From Parietaria judaica (lineage: Eukaryota; Streptophyta; Magnoliopsida; Rosales; Urticaceae): a stretch of 64,000 nucleotides of DNA. Where the stretch lies: contig OX940864.1 of assembly GCA_954871525.1 (NCBI GenBank), positions 1,854,001-1,918,000 of the forward strand. Direction: 5' to 3'. The translations under genes and the position numbers were made by a program. Under the pieces are notes generated by a model. The model searched no databases. It worked only from the letters and a program-made list of their open reading frames with translations, and was not told where the DNA came from. Shown in pieces: positions 10,441 to 23,724 of this stretch; position 1 is the first letter of the stretch; each line of letters begins with the position of its first letter.

Positions 10441-10892
10441 GGGTTAATGACGGTAAAAATACTCAAAATTTGGTCAAAGAACCCTTCGTGTACCCAAAGT
10501 TTAAAAGTGGTGGCAAAAATATCCAAAGTCACATTTGGGGAGTTAACCACTCCATTCTCGTAATGCAGTTAACTACTCGTTAACTCTGGCCACGTAAACA
10601 AACGTGGGTTGCTGACATGACAATGTTTTGCCACGTGGACGAGCCCAATTAGGGGTTTAATTCGTTGTTTTGTCATAAACGAGGCTAATGTGGGCTCATC
10701 CACGTGACAAAAAATTTCTATGTCAGCAACCCACGTATGTCGCCAGAGTTAACGGATAAGTTAACTGCGTTACGAGAATTGAGTGGTCAACTCCCCAAAT
10801 GTGACTTTGGGTACTTTTGCCACCACTTTTAAACTTTGGGTATACAAGGGGTTCTTTGACCAAACTTTGGGTATTTTTACCGTTATTAACCC
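10441..10892. mobile_element. Mutator-type MITE, 452 bp, near-complete foldback
   Basis: Starts GGGTTAATGACGGTAAAAAT and ends with the matching inverse ATTTTTACCGTTATTAACCC. The inverted similarity extends about 200 bp into each arm (for example ACCCACGT and GTTAACTGC in mirrored positions), leaving only a short centre. It is flanked by the 9-bp duplication ATAAATATA (10432-10440 and 10893-10901). There is no coding capacity. The right flank is a (TA)n run. A half copy lies at 41597-41715. Confidence 0.88.
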
Positions 10893-10901
10893 ATAAATAT
10901 A
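10893..10901. repeat. 9-bp target-site duplication, right (ATAAATATA)
   Basis: Exact copy of 10432-10440, merging into a (TA)n microsatellite. Confidence 0.75.
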
Positions 10902-13900
10902 TATATATATATATATATATATTGGCGTAGTCAGACTTTCATTTCAGGCGGAGCACAAAATATATTTTTGGTCGATATTTTTTTTCTTTCAAGTATGTAA
11001 ATAAAAATTCTGAAGAACCATATTGAAGCTCCTATTAAAATCATAAAAATGTAATGTTACTTTTGGAAATGTTGTAGAATTAATTTATCGAGTCAAGAAG
11101 GGATAAAAGTCTAAAAGCTCATATTCCGGTCATTTTTTAATCCTAAACCACAATTTTTTTTTACCTTAATTACAACTAATGAACAACAACTGTTATTTTA
11201 TTTTGTTCAATTTCATTTAAGCCCTCGAAACACTAAATTTGTCACTTATCACTTATGTAGCTGGGCTTGTAACAATATTAGCTTCGGGTTTGCTCGTTTG
11301 AGGATTCTCCGGTCTTTGTCCAAGAAATTTTGTTTAATGAAATTGAATGATAGTGTTTGAGCGCTCTTTCCTCGCCCGAGTTACATTCGTTCTAGAAGCT
11401 CAGAATGTTTTAACAAAGCTCTTTCTCATTTTCAAAAAAACAACAACAAAAATTGAATAATTTTTTTAAGTGATCGTATGCACGCACACATGTATTTCTG
11501 CAACTGTATATATATATATATTAACTAGATGTGGAAGCGGTATGTTTTATTTACTTCTTTATATGCCTCGTGAGTACTCTAATTCAATATTCATAAAGAA
11601 ATCTAATGAATTATAATAAAAATGATTTTACGTAATTATATAAATACAATAATTAATAAACATGATTCAATCATCTCATACCATAACTGTACGTTGAACA
11701 AAATTCATATATGAAAGCGAATCAAAATTAATAAGAATCCTAAAAAAGTTAAGAACTATTAAACATTATAATTAAAGCATGGAAACTGTGATCAGTACAT
11801 ACAGTAAACCCTAGCATATCTTATATATGTCTTATTTGGTCTATAATACTTAAGACAGTCTAATAATATATTAGCAAAATAACTAATCATTATCGTCACG
11901 TTGGAAATATGTACTTATAATAAACTATACTCTAATTAATTAATTCGATAATCTATACAGTTTAGGAAGTTACAAAGCTGTTTCTTTTGGCAGTACTGGT
12001 AAGTAATGGTGTGATACTCTAGAAGTAGAAAGTAAGCTTATTTATATACGGATAAGACAAAATAGCATACGTCATGTAACACCCAAGCTATACGTCACAC
12101 GAGTCATTTCATCTCAACGCAACAAACAACGCGTCGTTTATCACCGGCAGGTCGCACGTGCCAATACGCTTCGACATTTGCGTTTTGACATTCGAGAGTG
12201 TATACGTACGAAGAAAGAGTACATGTCATTGTGAGCCATTAACAAGTCAAATCTATTTTATTATTTGAACATCGAGAAAATGAAATTGAGTTTACATTAA
12301 TAGAACACGTACGCACGCAGGGTCAAAATCAGAATACATATTTCGGTAAATAAAACAAAATATGTTGGGAGAGAGATTGACCAAGACAGCAAGTATAATT
12401 ACGAGAAAACTTTATTATAAAATTTACGATAAAATTATTTATTTGTTACAAAATATACACAAAATATACTAATATATGATTTGTTCACGTTTTCGATCTT
12501 TTGTATAATAATAATTATGCGTAAAAACATGGTTAAAAAAAAGAGAAACGTGGCAAATCATACACCGCATCGTGAGCCTTCATATGATAAAGAGTTAACA
12601 AAACAAAAACAAAAAAAGATTTTAGGCCAGCAATTTTATCATTAAAATCTTGTGCCACAATTTTTTATTTTTATTTTTAAGAATATAAGTTATATATTTT
12701 GTAACATATGAGTTTTCTTTACCGCAAACATGTAAATGTTTTTCCATCTTATACACAATACACATAATTATTAAAGGAAAATAACTTCACAAGTACTTAA
12801 TTTTAGGTAAACTGAGACGTCATCATCTCTATTACGTTCCGGCCGGTTGATCTAAAGATAGATACTTCTGCAACTATTTCTCCTTTATACAATACCTATG
12901 TAATATATATATATATATATATAATATATATATATATATGTTTCTCCGTCCATCTGTAATACTCGGCTTCTAGTTTAGTTTCTGTACATAAATAAGTGAT
13001 GTATAAAAAAAATACAAAAAATGCTCGTTATATTCAATTTCCAAAGTTATTACATTTAATTCAAAAAGTAACTTTTCATTATGAATCTTCGATAGTCAAC
13101 GAGATTAATAGTATAATAAACTAATCATCCGAGTGAAATTATGGTCAAACCTGTGAATAATTGATTGGTAGACTAATTTTTAAAATTTAGTCATTGACAA
13201 AAAGAATTAAAACTCGTGGGGGACCATATAAAGTGTCTTTTAATTTCATTAAAAGCAATACTTTTGTTCTTTCCTTCATGTAACATGCCTTTAATCACTC
13301 TTGATTTTGACTGATTGGATTAATTTAACTTGTCGTGTGTACACACACACACACACATTGTTTTTGTTTTTGTCTATTAAAGTACCACCTTATTTTTATT
13401 TTTAAACCTTACACGGTTTGTATATGTCTGCAGCAACATAATAGGGTCTATTCTGTAGGTGTCGAGTAGGTCCGGGATGTATATGAACCGTCCGACACGT
13501 CCAAAACAGGTTAGGCCCGCCCGTCAATGCCTGTTCATCCCGTCCTCCACCGTCCGGAGAGTTTGGCGTCCGCGAGCAACCTGCGTCTAGGCTGCCTAAC
13601 CTGTACGCTGATTATAAGCGGGCAAAAGTCCGCTTGCTTATAATCATGGAACGTACGGGCAACCATCTTTGAAAAATGTTTTTATTTTGAGTTTATATTT
13701 AAAGCATTGAAATTAACTTGGGTGGGCCCACCCACCCTTTTTAATGAGCGTCGTTGGTGTACTAATTATGATATCGAAAATAAAACATTACAGAGAAACG
13801 ACAACAAATATTGATAGCAAGAGAAACGATCAAAGGTGACAGTTACGAAGTAAAACATTAAGGAAAGAAACGACAACAAAATCGATAGCAAGAGAAACGA

Positions 13901-14960
13901 CATAAAAGATGATTGTTGAGAATATGGACAACGTAAACATTCTAAAATGAAACCATTTGAATTGTGATGGATAACATGAGATAATATTGATGCTTTTTTT
14001 ATATTATTATTAACTTTATTTGATTAAATCGTATATTGACTATGGTGATATATAGATGAAACTCGTAGCATAATCACTGTGTGACTTAACACTGCCATAT
14101 GTAGGTAATGGCAGACATGTAAATATTTGATTGTGCATGCAAGTCATTCACAAGTTATAGATAAAGCCCATTAATCTTATTAGACCATGAATTTATACAA
14201 CTTATCAACGTTGACCCGTTATGGACAAAGCCCAATCACTCAACTTATATTAAACCAGCTAAAAAAAAAAAAAAAAACTTGCAAAATAACAAATATTTAG
14301 CCAAGATATATTAATAAAACGTAAGCATTTGATAATCTTAAATAATTTATACTTTATAAATACGTAATCATCTTAAAAATTTAGGTTTTATGTTTGAATT
14401 GTTTAAATTTATTTTTAAAAAATTGCGCATGAAATAGTAACATATCTCCCTTCTTCTTTTTTGGTAATTTAATATAAATTTTAGATATTATAACACTACG
14501 ACAGAAGAAAGATGTGAAAATATGTCATTACATTCACTTTTATTTTCATGTAATTTTGACCCAAGCGTCTCTCAATACATACATAATAAAACTTAATTCA
14601 AAATGTTAAAAATAAATCTAGTAGTCTTATTATTTAGTAAAATAATTTAAACAAATGTTTAATTAATCTTTATTAAAATCTTAAGAAATAAATAAACATA
14701 ATTTTAACAATAACATCTCAAACAAATTAATTTTAATTTTGAATTTTTTTAATAAAATGACTATTTATAAGATTACACTGGACGCTTTTAAAGAATATAT
14801 CCACAATGTTAGAGCAGAACACTATCGATCAAAATTACAATTCCACGTGATTTGAACAAACAAAGATTAGTTAAATTGTAGTTTTCTTCTACCTTAGTGT
14901 AAAGTTTTTAGGGCATGGGTAACTAAAATGCGCACGAGATGTCGCTAACGTACGCCTACA
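10902..14960. other. Long gene-free AT-rich stretch
   Basis: No gene supported. A (TA)n run is near 12901-12940. About 13435-13660 is a GC-richer island containing a 10-bp hairpin, GATTATAAGC (13610-13619) with GCTTATAATC (13636-13645). At 13781-13920 an imperfect ~71-bp tandem duplication is marked by AGAAACGACAACAAA at 13794 and 13866. Just after the TA run at about 10921, TTGGCGTAGTCAGAC faintly resembles a hAT end. Confidence 0.55.
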
Positions 14961-15194
14961 TTCTAGAAAGGTCTATCATCATCTGATAAAACCTTCACAC
15001 TCTCTCTCTCACACTGTTAGGGCAAAATCACAAGGGTTTATCCTCTCAACCTCTCAATCCTCTCTCTCTTCATCCAATCAGGTTCCTCTCTCTCTCTCTC
15101 TCCTCCTCTGGGTCAGCTTCCCAAAGCTGAGGATTCTTCTTCTCTTCGCTGCACTGACTCTGTTGATTCTTCTTCTACTTCGGTGTTTTCAGAA
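14961..15194 (+). promoter_or_regulatory. CPN20 proximal promoter and leader
   Basis: TTCTAGAA at 14961-14968 is a perfect inverted heat-shock element unit (TTCnnGAA), which fits a chaperonin gene. It is followed by long CT-repeat tracts (15001-15110), typical of plant 5' leaders. The transcription start cannot be fixed from the sequence. Confidence 0.5.
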
Positions 15195-16832
15195 ATGGCA
15201 AGCGCTCAGCTCACGGCGTCGTCGCTCTCCGCGGCGAGCTTCGCGGCGTTCGATGGCCTCAGAGGCTCGACGGTGAAGTTCGCCGCCGGGCAGGTGAAGT
15301 TCGCCGGAGTCAAGCAGAGGTCTTTCGGCGGTCTCGTCGTCAAAGCCGCGACTGTGGTCGCACCCAAGGTATTATCCCCAAAGATTGTGCAGCTAAAGAT
15401 CGATTTCGACCTAGTTTGACATAGATATATATAGATTCGTGTACTGATTTTTAGGCAAATCCAATGAAATTATAATTCGAAGTCGGAAATGGTTCCGAAT
15501 TCTGTTTGTCACTTGCTGGGTTGTGTATAAATGGCTAAAGTTATAGCTTTTGGGATGAGATTGTTCGAACATTTTCGAGGCGGTAATTCTGTGGCGTAAC
15601 AAGCTTTCTCTTGTTACGCAGTACACTTCGCTCAAGCCGTTGGGAGACAGAGTGCTCGTTAAGCTAAAAGAGGCGGAAGAGAAAAGCCAGGGTGGCATTT
15701 TGCTTCCGACCACTGCTCAGTCGAAGCCCCAAGGTGGCGAGGTTGTCGCCGTTGGAGAGGGCAAGTCCGTGGGAAAGACCAAAGTTGAGATCAGCGTAAA
15801 GGTGAGCACATTTTGCTCTGACGTGCTCGGTTTTGTTGTTCGCTGATCGATTGTTGGAATATTTAGTAAGTTGAAATGGGTTTTCTTTTGTAGACCGGTA
15901 GCCAAGTTGTTTATTCGAAGTATGCCGGGACGGAGGTGGAGTTCAATGGCTCGAAGCATCTCATATTGAAAGATGACGATATAGTTGGAATTCTTGAAAC
16001 GGAAGACGTCAAGGATCTCAAGCCCTTGAATGACAGAGTCTTGATTAAGGTTTGTCATCTTGGTTTAAGAGTGGAAGATTGTGTTATCGCAGCTTTCCTC
16101 TGTACACTTTTTCAGCGGATTCTCACCATAGGCTTGGAAATTGTAGCAATTTCCCCCTCTTGTTCGGAAGAAAATTACGATGCACATGCTAGTAATTTAT
16201 GATGGTATTTTCCCAAATCACTAGTATGTGGAGATTGTTGGATTGCTAAAATTTACAAGTTGAGGGAGAAATTGCTAGCGGAAAAATGTAAGGGAAAACT
16301 ATGACAACATTACAAGGTCATTGTTGATGACAATCATTTTGTCCTGTCAAGGATTCGAGTTTACGATATTCTTAGGATAACGTTTTCCAGTTCTGATCCG
16401 TATTTGTCTGAATATATAAATTTGTTCATTGTCTAGTGCATCCATGTCCTTTAGGATTGGATAATAATGATTTGAAAAATGTGGGCAGGTTGCTGAGGCT
16501 GAGGAAAAAACCGCTGGAGGATTGCTTCTGACTGAAGCCAGCAAGGAGAAGCCCTCCGTCGGAACGGTAAGTGCCGGATTATCCAGTGTCTGGTAAACAG
16601 GGAACATGTCGTGGATTTAGTAGTTGACTGATGATTGACTTTTTTTACAATTCTACAGGTTATTGCGGTGGGACCCGGCTCCCTAGATGAGGAAGGCAAC
16701 AGGAAAGGCTTGCCCATCTCCGCCGGAGACACCGTCATGTACTCTAAATACGCAGGCAACGACTTCAAGGGCAAAGACGGGTACGACTACATCGCCTTGA
16801 GGGCTTCCGATGTCATGGCTGTTCTCTCGTGA
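15195..16832 (+). CDS. CPN20: 20-kDa chaperonin, chloroplastic (double Cpn10 domain)
   Basis: Five exons: 15195-15368, 15622-15801, 15894-16049, 16489-16566 and 16659-16832. All introns are GT-AG and phase 0, giving 253 aa, the usual length for plant CPN20. Residues 1 to about 50 are rich in S/A and basic residues, a chloroplast transit peptide (likely cut near VVKAA). Two GroES-like domains follow: about 60-153 ([11 protein letters not shown], mobile loop [11 protein letters not shown]) and about 158-252 ([11 protein letters not shown], loop [11 protein letters not shown]). Each loop keeps the hydrophobic triplet (ILL, LLL) that docks on the chaperonin ring. The protein caps the plastid Cpn60 ring for ATP-driven folding. 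The ATG at 15195 gives the correct transit peptide; the GTG at 15183 is not the start. It converges on the ARF gene downstream. Confidence 0.98.
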
Positions 16833-16960
16833 TTGATTACGCACCAAAAATATAACTTGTAGTTTCAGAATTTGTGGCAAATTTTGTCCAAGGGTTAAGT
16901 TGTTTGAATGTAGCAAAGACTCATAGCAACATTTCGGAATATAATGATGGTTGAGCTTTT

Positions 16961-16966
16961 AATAAA
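16961..16966 (+). terminator. CPN20 polyadenylation signal AATAAA
   Basis: Canonical AATAAA about 130 nt after the CPN20 stop codon, a usual 3' UTR distance. Confidence 0.55.
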
Positions 16967-17739
16967 TTACGCCATTTTGGTTATTTATCAATGTTCACTC
17001 TACTTTTTCATTCATATTTTCTAATATTTAGAAAGTTAAATGCCTAAATATTTATACTTGATGAAATTTAATGTTAAAAGTTAAAACTATGGTTTTGTGA
17101 TAAAATCTGTCCGGCAAAACAGTGACTGTTTTTATCAAGGTTAAGGCTCAAAACTACGGCCCGTTTAACCAGGGGTGATATAGGTATCGTGAATTAGGAT
17201 TTTCATTTTTTCGTCCCGGTTTCGGATTATAGTATTAACCTAAACACGTCTTTCTTTGAACTGAGATTTCTGTGAAGATTAAAGAAAAGCTGAACTCAAT
17301 TACTCATCTGTTAAGTCACGATACTTAGAAATTCTGTTACAACGCATCCGACAAGAAGAGAATCACTGGTCGGTGACACGTGGCAGCATCGAGAGAATGG
17401 GAGTATAAAAAGGTGCCATATTCACAAGTAGTTCCTACATCAACTGATTTACAATTACAAGTAGCTCACAGAAGGGTCTCAAAAATATAGGGAAAACAAA
17501 AAAAATAAGTAATCAGTTACATTGTACACGTTTCGGTTTCCGACTTCCGTCTGCATCAGCGCGACGTAATCGAATCGGGCTCGAAAGCGGACTATGAACG
17601 GAGTTCTGCATCCTAGCTTCGCCGCACTGTATAGAACTCGTATACACCTAATCTCGGCGACCCGGTAAATTATAAGCTTGGGTCTAGGGTTTGAATAATT
17701 CTTATTTGGGAGGTCTAATCTGTTCATAATAAACAATGA
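16967..17739. other. Convergent intergenic region between CPN20 and ARF, with 3' UTRs
   Basis: No additional gene. About 17480-17739 is moderately GC-rich and is probably the ARF 3' UTR (minus strand). The 85-codon frame in it has no domain. Confidence 0.5.
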
Positions 17740-20700
17740 TTAACGGTTAAATGATGCAGCAGAGTTATCGTCGTACTGTCCTCTCCACGCGTTTCCGCTG
17801 TCGGTTCCGCTACAAGCCTGGTTCGGAACCGGGACTTGACCCAAATCTCCGTCCAAGCTCATTTGTTGAACCTCAGCCGACGAGAGAATCTTTATGCTTT
17901 GGACACAGCTCACAAACTCCCTGAAAGAGGAAGATTCCATAAAGAGATTGTTAAGAAGTTGAAACAGATCGAGAGGTACGATGTAAATGATGGCTTTTGT
18001 TTTCACTTACTGCCAAGGGTCGTCACCGACGAGAAGAATGTCGTTTTCATGGTCTACGTACACGAGCTTCCAGTCGGTTCTCTGTGGATCTTCGAGCTGC
18101 CCTTCGATTCCGAACATTCGGGCCAAATCATTTCTAAGATCATCGTAGCCTTTATAGCGGGTTACGTCGATGCATCTTCCGACAGAACCACGCTTTTGAA
18201 CCTGTTCGTGTGAACATGAAGCTTAAGCAACTGATAATAAGAAAATTAGTAAAGACTAATATGTTTTTTCTTATAAGCATGTCACAGATAGTTTAGAACA
18301 TTTCTCATTTCTATCTATTTGATACTATTTAATGACTCGTATACAGTAAAACCTCATTAAATTACTACTCGATAAATTAATAACCTCGATAAGATAATAT
18401 TTTATACGATCCCGACTCCAACAAACATGACTAAATTTTCCCTTGATAAGTTAATAAACTTGATAAAATAATAAAATTCTCAGGTCCCAACAATATTAAT
18501 TTACAGAGGTTTTCCTGTATGGTGTAATTAAGGTAGTTCAATGTAATTTGAGTCAAAATTATTAAATATATTTTTACCAAAATAAATATATAAAATTATT
18601 AGATAAAATTATTTTTTCACAAAACTAAAAGAAAAAACCGTCTGTAAACCTGTGAAATTGAATAATCGTTTTTTTAATCAGTAATGGGTATTTTGAACCT
18701 TCATATATGTGTATATATGATATTATCATGTATATACATATAGAAATATTCAATTTGTCTATAGAAATATTCAACTTGTCTTACTTTTTAGAAGTGAGAA
18801 TAAGCATAGGCTCACCTTTGTGTAAGTTCTCATTCGCTGAGCCTGGTTCGAAGTCCATAACCCGTTGCTCAAAACCCCAGCGTCGGTAAGGGCAACGTCG
18901 CTGGAGCAGCCATCCTTGAAGGGCAAGTTCGGCACGCCGAATGACTGAGAACTGATTCCGGCAGTGGACAGCTCGGTCTCGATGTCACGAGGCGGGCCGC
19001 CGCAGTTGGAAAGCAAGTTCTGGAGATCCTTTTGAGAATCGTAACCTCTCGAGAACAAGTTGTCGGGAGCCAACCCGTCAATGCTGGTCGCAAAAGGAAC
19101 GCTGCTCCGAGGAGTCGACTGGGCATCACCGTCGAGGCAGAATGTCGGGAGCGGGAAACTCTGTTGGATCGTGCTGGCGTCGAGATACGATGTTCCAGAA
19201 GAGGACGCTTCCAACTGATCGGTGATTGGACCTTTATACTTGAGATGTTCCAGTCCTTTTGAATTCGGCACCTGCTTTGATCGGATAAAATAAGTATTAT
19301 TTATGATATACATGTTTAAATTGTAATTTTCTTCTTGTTTTCATAGTAAAACAAGTCTTGATACACGGGATAAGTTATTTTTAGCACCTCGTGTTTGATC
19401 CTGATATCGGGCTTGGTCTGAAGCTCTTGAACCAGATTTCCGGAAGGTTCTAGAACCGCGTCGCCCAAGAACATCGTTGGTGCCATGTGAGTTCGGCTCG
19501 CCATGTTCTGTGGCGAAATCTGGCAGTTGTTAGTGGAAGGGGAGGTCGAGCAGGACGGAGCGTCGCCGTCGGTGACGCCTGAGTTGGCTCTGATCATCCC
19601 GAGTGGCTTGTGCTGGCTCTGGAGCTGACCGGAAGGTACGTGTTGAGATTGAGTCATGGCCGAGCTTGAGAAATTGTGGGTGCTGAGAAGCTTCTCGGTC
19701 GAGAAGCCGTTGCTGTTGAGCGGCTGCTGATGCTGAGTGAGCGGGAGAGACGGCAACAGCTGATTCTGCTGATTCCCGAGCTGCTGCTGAAGGACCGAGC
19801 TCGGAGGCGATAACAATTGTTGTTGCTGGTGCTGCAGTTTCTGCAAGAGCTGCATCTGGATTTGTTGGTCGGAAACGCCCTGCTGATGTGGCATTTGTAG
19901 TTGCTGAGTTCTCTGAGGCATGTTCTGTTGCAAAAACTGAAGCGGGTTTTGTTGTAAATTCGATTGTTGCTGCTTTTGTAGTAGATCCGATTGCATCTCC
20001 ATTTGCTGCTGAAACGATGAGTCCATCGGCAACGATGTGATCAGCTGCATCGGTTTCTTAACAGAGTGTTGGTTCAGCTGGGGCTGGGGATTCCCGGCGA
20101 GTATCTGCTGCTGTTGGTGCTGGGAGAACATCGGAGGTTGCTGCTGAAGATGATTAGGGTTTCGGTTTTGATTTGGAATTGCCATGCCGTTATTATTCAC
20201 TAAAGACGGTTGAGCTTGCGGTAGTTGATGTTGTTGTTGATGTTGTGGTGGCGGTTGAGACTGTGGAAGTTGATGATGTGGCAAGTGTGCCGGCTCTTGC
20301 TGCCGGTGCTGATGTGGCAGTGGCGGCGATGGTTGTGAGTGGTTCTGAAGTGGCTGGCTCGTAGCGGTCTGTAACAGTTGCTGCATTTGTTGCTGTGTTT
20401 GGTTGCCTTGAGACTGCAACAACTGTTGTAACTGTTGTTGTTGTTGGGGCCATGAGATATTCGGGGGTTGACTTTGACCAGCAGGGTTGGATGACGTGGC
20501 CTTGTTGAGCTGGACGTTTGGAACCGACAAGGGGCCGCCTTGGAAGCTCAATAGCTTCGAGGGGTCGTCAGTGGGGCCAAGATTGTTGTTGTGCAGGGGA
20601 TTCTGGGAAACCATCTGGGAGTAGAATGGGGATTGTGCACCCGATAGCTGATTGTTTTGTTGCATGTTCATCCATTGGACTAGGCTCAACCCGGGGAATA

Positions 20701-23700
20701 TGTTGTTCGATTGATCCTTCATGCCGATCTCGTTCCCAAGCCACGGCATGGCTCGTTTGAACGCGTTCTCCATTTCGCTCTCGTCGTCTGCCAATACGAT
20801 GTAACGCGTTAAATTCATTAAGATCAGAACCATAATTTTTTTAGATGATAATAATTAAGATGAGAAGCGGGGTTTTTTTTTTTCGGTTTTACAAAAATAT
20901 ATTTAACTTTTTTTAGTTGAAAATTGTTCATCTGATTTGATGAAATTCAAATGGTTAAAAATAATTTATTAATTTAAATATCTACATTTTTTTACCTGGC
21001 ATCCCTGGTTGTTTGAGAAATTTGGGTCTGAAAAACGGAGGTGGGCATATGTAGAAAGGCGTCACAACCGGTTCAATTTCCCAAATCGAAACTCGGGTCG
21101 GCCGTTCACCCGCCGTCGATTCATCCCATCCAACCTATCGAAACCACGATCGCCGAAGAGTTATATCAAGACAAGATGAGAAAATGATACATGTTTCACC
21201 ATCATATTAATACACAAAATTCATAAATTCACAACACTGTCAACGAATTACCTGGAGATTTCGCCACTGCGAATTTTTCCATCGATGTGGGTCCAAATCA
21301 CTGATACCCGTGACGGTCCCCATGTATCTGCGGACTCCAGATTCCTCCGTCTCGAACATCATGCGGAATCTCATGCCTAGCGAAACTTGGGTATATAACG
21401 CCTTGTTGTACTTCGCCAAGGGAATCACAAACTCAGAAGGACTTGCCCTATTAAATTAAAAATATATGTTTATTTTCAGGACGAAATTGACTTAAATAAA
21501 TAGATTATATAAAAAATTAAAGAAAAAAATATTACCTCGGGTTGTAAAAAATAGTAAACGGGCTGTTACTTGCAGCAGCATGAGCTGCGGCGGCAAGAAT
21601 TCCGATATGCATACTGTCACTGGAAATGACCGACGAAGAGAGAGCTGGCTGTGATCGATTGGCTCGCCTTATGCCCAAAAGAAGCTGCGATTTTTCGTCT
21701 CTACAATTTAAAAAAATAATTCAGCTTCGTATAAAACTTAATTTAATAAGCTTTTTACATGTTTTATATTAGCTTGATACCTAATAAAAAGGACCGAGTC
21801 GCCGGCAAAGAGCCGCTTTGTACTAACAAAGACGCTCCAGCCCGTTGTCAACAGGTGCCTCTTTGGTTGACCTGAAATATCATAAGTATTCATTTAATTT
21901 AGTTTAATATTTATAAAAATAATGTAGATCACATATCGAAATCGAGAGGGATAATAAATCTCGAAGGTGAGGAAAAAGAAATAGATATATTTTCTTTACT
22001 GTGTTTTCGATTACTTTGGCTGTCAACATAGAAGCAAGCCTTTCGAGAACAATACCGCGATAAATATGTCTGAAAGTCCATGAACTATCGTGCAAATCTC
22101 GAGCAGATAGCTCCTGACAAGGGGGTTGCATCGAGAAGTCCTGTGATAGAAATACCGCGATAACGATCAATTTCTGTATTTACATAACAATCCAAGGCTT
22201 TCTATATTTTTCTAATACGCACCAGAGGCGGAAAGATCTTCTCAGCTGCACGTCGAGGGACGGAAAATCCACCGTGGGTGCTTGTATCACTTGCAGTCAG
22301 AGTCTTGCAGAAGAACTCAGAGGGTTGCTTGTTTTGCTTAAGCCCCATATCAGATGCCAATAATGCATCCCTGTCATGCTGCATAGTAAAAAAATTATAT
22401 ATATATATATATATTATACATCATTGATGAGAACACTAACGTAGGGGTGAAAACCGGTACTCCGGTTTCAGTTCTTTGCCATTTTTCATAACTGAAACTG
22501 AACCGGAGTTTGAGAAAGAAAATATTCCAAAAAATTGAATTAGAAAAATATAGTAATTCTGCAACAACAAAAATTGTCGATTTTTTTTTTTTTTTCCCCG
22601 AGGTGTAAACAGATTTGCCAGTGTAAAATCATTTAAGTTTATGTACTACAAAATTTCCGGAATTAAAGGCTGACCTACATTATTTACTGGCTGCAGTGTC
22701 ATTTGTGCGTAAACCTCATCCGTCTCCGTATCGGCCTGGTTCACGGATAAAATAAATATTAAAAAAATAATCACTAAATCAGTACGTTAAAAGTTTTTAT
22801 GCAATTTTACGCCAAATTAAACTTTATACTACTCCCTTACGTGCAGTATGACATTGTGAAGCATGCAAATGAGCTTCGAAGGAAGATTCGGGTAGTTCGG
22901 TATAAAATCCGCCTCCTTCTGCATCGATGCTGCCACCTGTCGTTTTCTCGTTTAAGAAACTCGAAAGAACAAGCACGAAAAGCTTGTCTAAATCTGAAAT
23001 CAAGTAATTCGACGAACCTGCTCGCTGTGACCTTGAGGAAAGTAAACCACAAGGCTTCCGATGGGTGGCAACGAAACCAACGGCCCTGCACAAGCGTGCC
23101 ATAGCTCGGAATTGATGTTCTTCCTCTCTCCTGTTTCCAAAACCATATGAACTCAGAAATGCTATCTCGAAAACCTCGTATATTCTTCCTTAATCATAGG
23201 ATGTTCAGTTCGGGTTCCGGTTTTCCATTTTGTTTAATCGGATTTACAAGAACCCACAATCACTTTGCAGAAATTTGAGCACAACTATTTGGCCATTTCA
23301 GCCGAAATTCGCGCAAGGAGCATCGAAATTTCGCAAAAACAAAAAACTGGTGGCGGGATTAAAAGTAAAACAACTTGAATCAAGAAAAATATATATACAA
23401 CCTCAAATAACTATGGTATTCATTGAATTTATCGGATAATACCCGTCCGAAATCGTTAATTCGCGACATTTGAATCTAACAGATCAAGAAAAAAAAAATC
23501 AACCAAAATCTTAATTCAGGAGAAGAATGTCCTAACCTAACAGTGACACAGCTCCTAAAAACTAGGAAAATCTTTTTTTTTTAATCATAAATTAAACAAG
23601 CATTAGCTATTCCTCGCGATTTCCCTAATCCAAGTTTAAGCTTATAATTAGCAAAATACAGAAATAATTAAAATTCTTCACCTTCTCCAGAAGTTGCCAA

Positions 23701-23724
23701 AAACCCATTTGGAGGAACCTTCAT
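17740..23724 (-). CDS. ARF7: Auxin response factor, class A activator (ARF7/ARF19 type)
   Basis: Fourteen coding exons in descending order: 23724-23682, 23130-23018, 22936-22841, 22735-22679, 22378-22223, 22140-22056, 21871-21781, 21700-21536, 21447-21252, 21134-20996, 20787-19388, 19271-18816, 18201-18011, 17920-17740. All are GT-AG and in frame, about 1122 aa. The N terminus ([30 protein letters not shown]) leads to the B3 domain, about 124-230 ([40 protein letters not shown]). The auxin-response region lies at about 250-370. The 1400-bp exon 11 holds a very Q-rich middle region, the mark of activating ARFs. The C-terminal PB1 domain, about 994-1080, keeps both faces: the lysine of YTKVQKRG and the acidic [14 protein letters not shown]. 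It binds auxin-response elements and is repressed by Aux/IAA. ARF7 versus ARF19 cannot be told from sequence; adjacency to CPN20 favours ARF7. Confidence 0.97.
18344..18517. mobile_element. Short TA-flanked foldback (MITE-like) in an ARF intron
   Basis: CAGTAAAACCTCATTAAATTA at the left mirrors TAATTTACAGAGGTTTTCCTG at the right, and both ends abut TA. Inner sequences (GATAAATTAATAA, GATAAGTTAATAA) are also related. It sits in the intron between the coding exons 19271-18816 and 18201-18011. The type is widespread in plant introns. The superfamily is not certain. Confidence 0.55.

Noticed and set aside
18344..18517. 8-bp target-site duplication for the ARF-intron foldback
   Set aside because: Flanking 8-mers CTCGTATA and TATGGTGT do not match; only the TA dinucleotides agree.
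20173..20453. Frames in the other orientation or phase over the ARF glutamine repeats
   Set aside because: CAG/CTG-rich repeats keep several frames open; only the ARF frame joins neighbouring exons.
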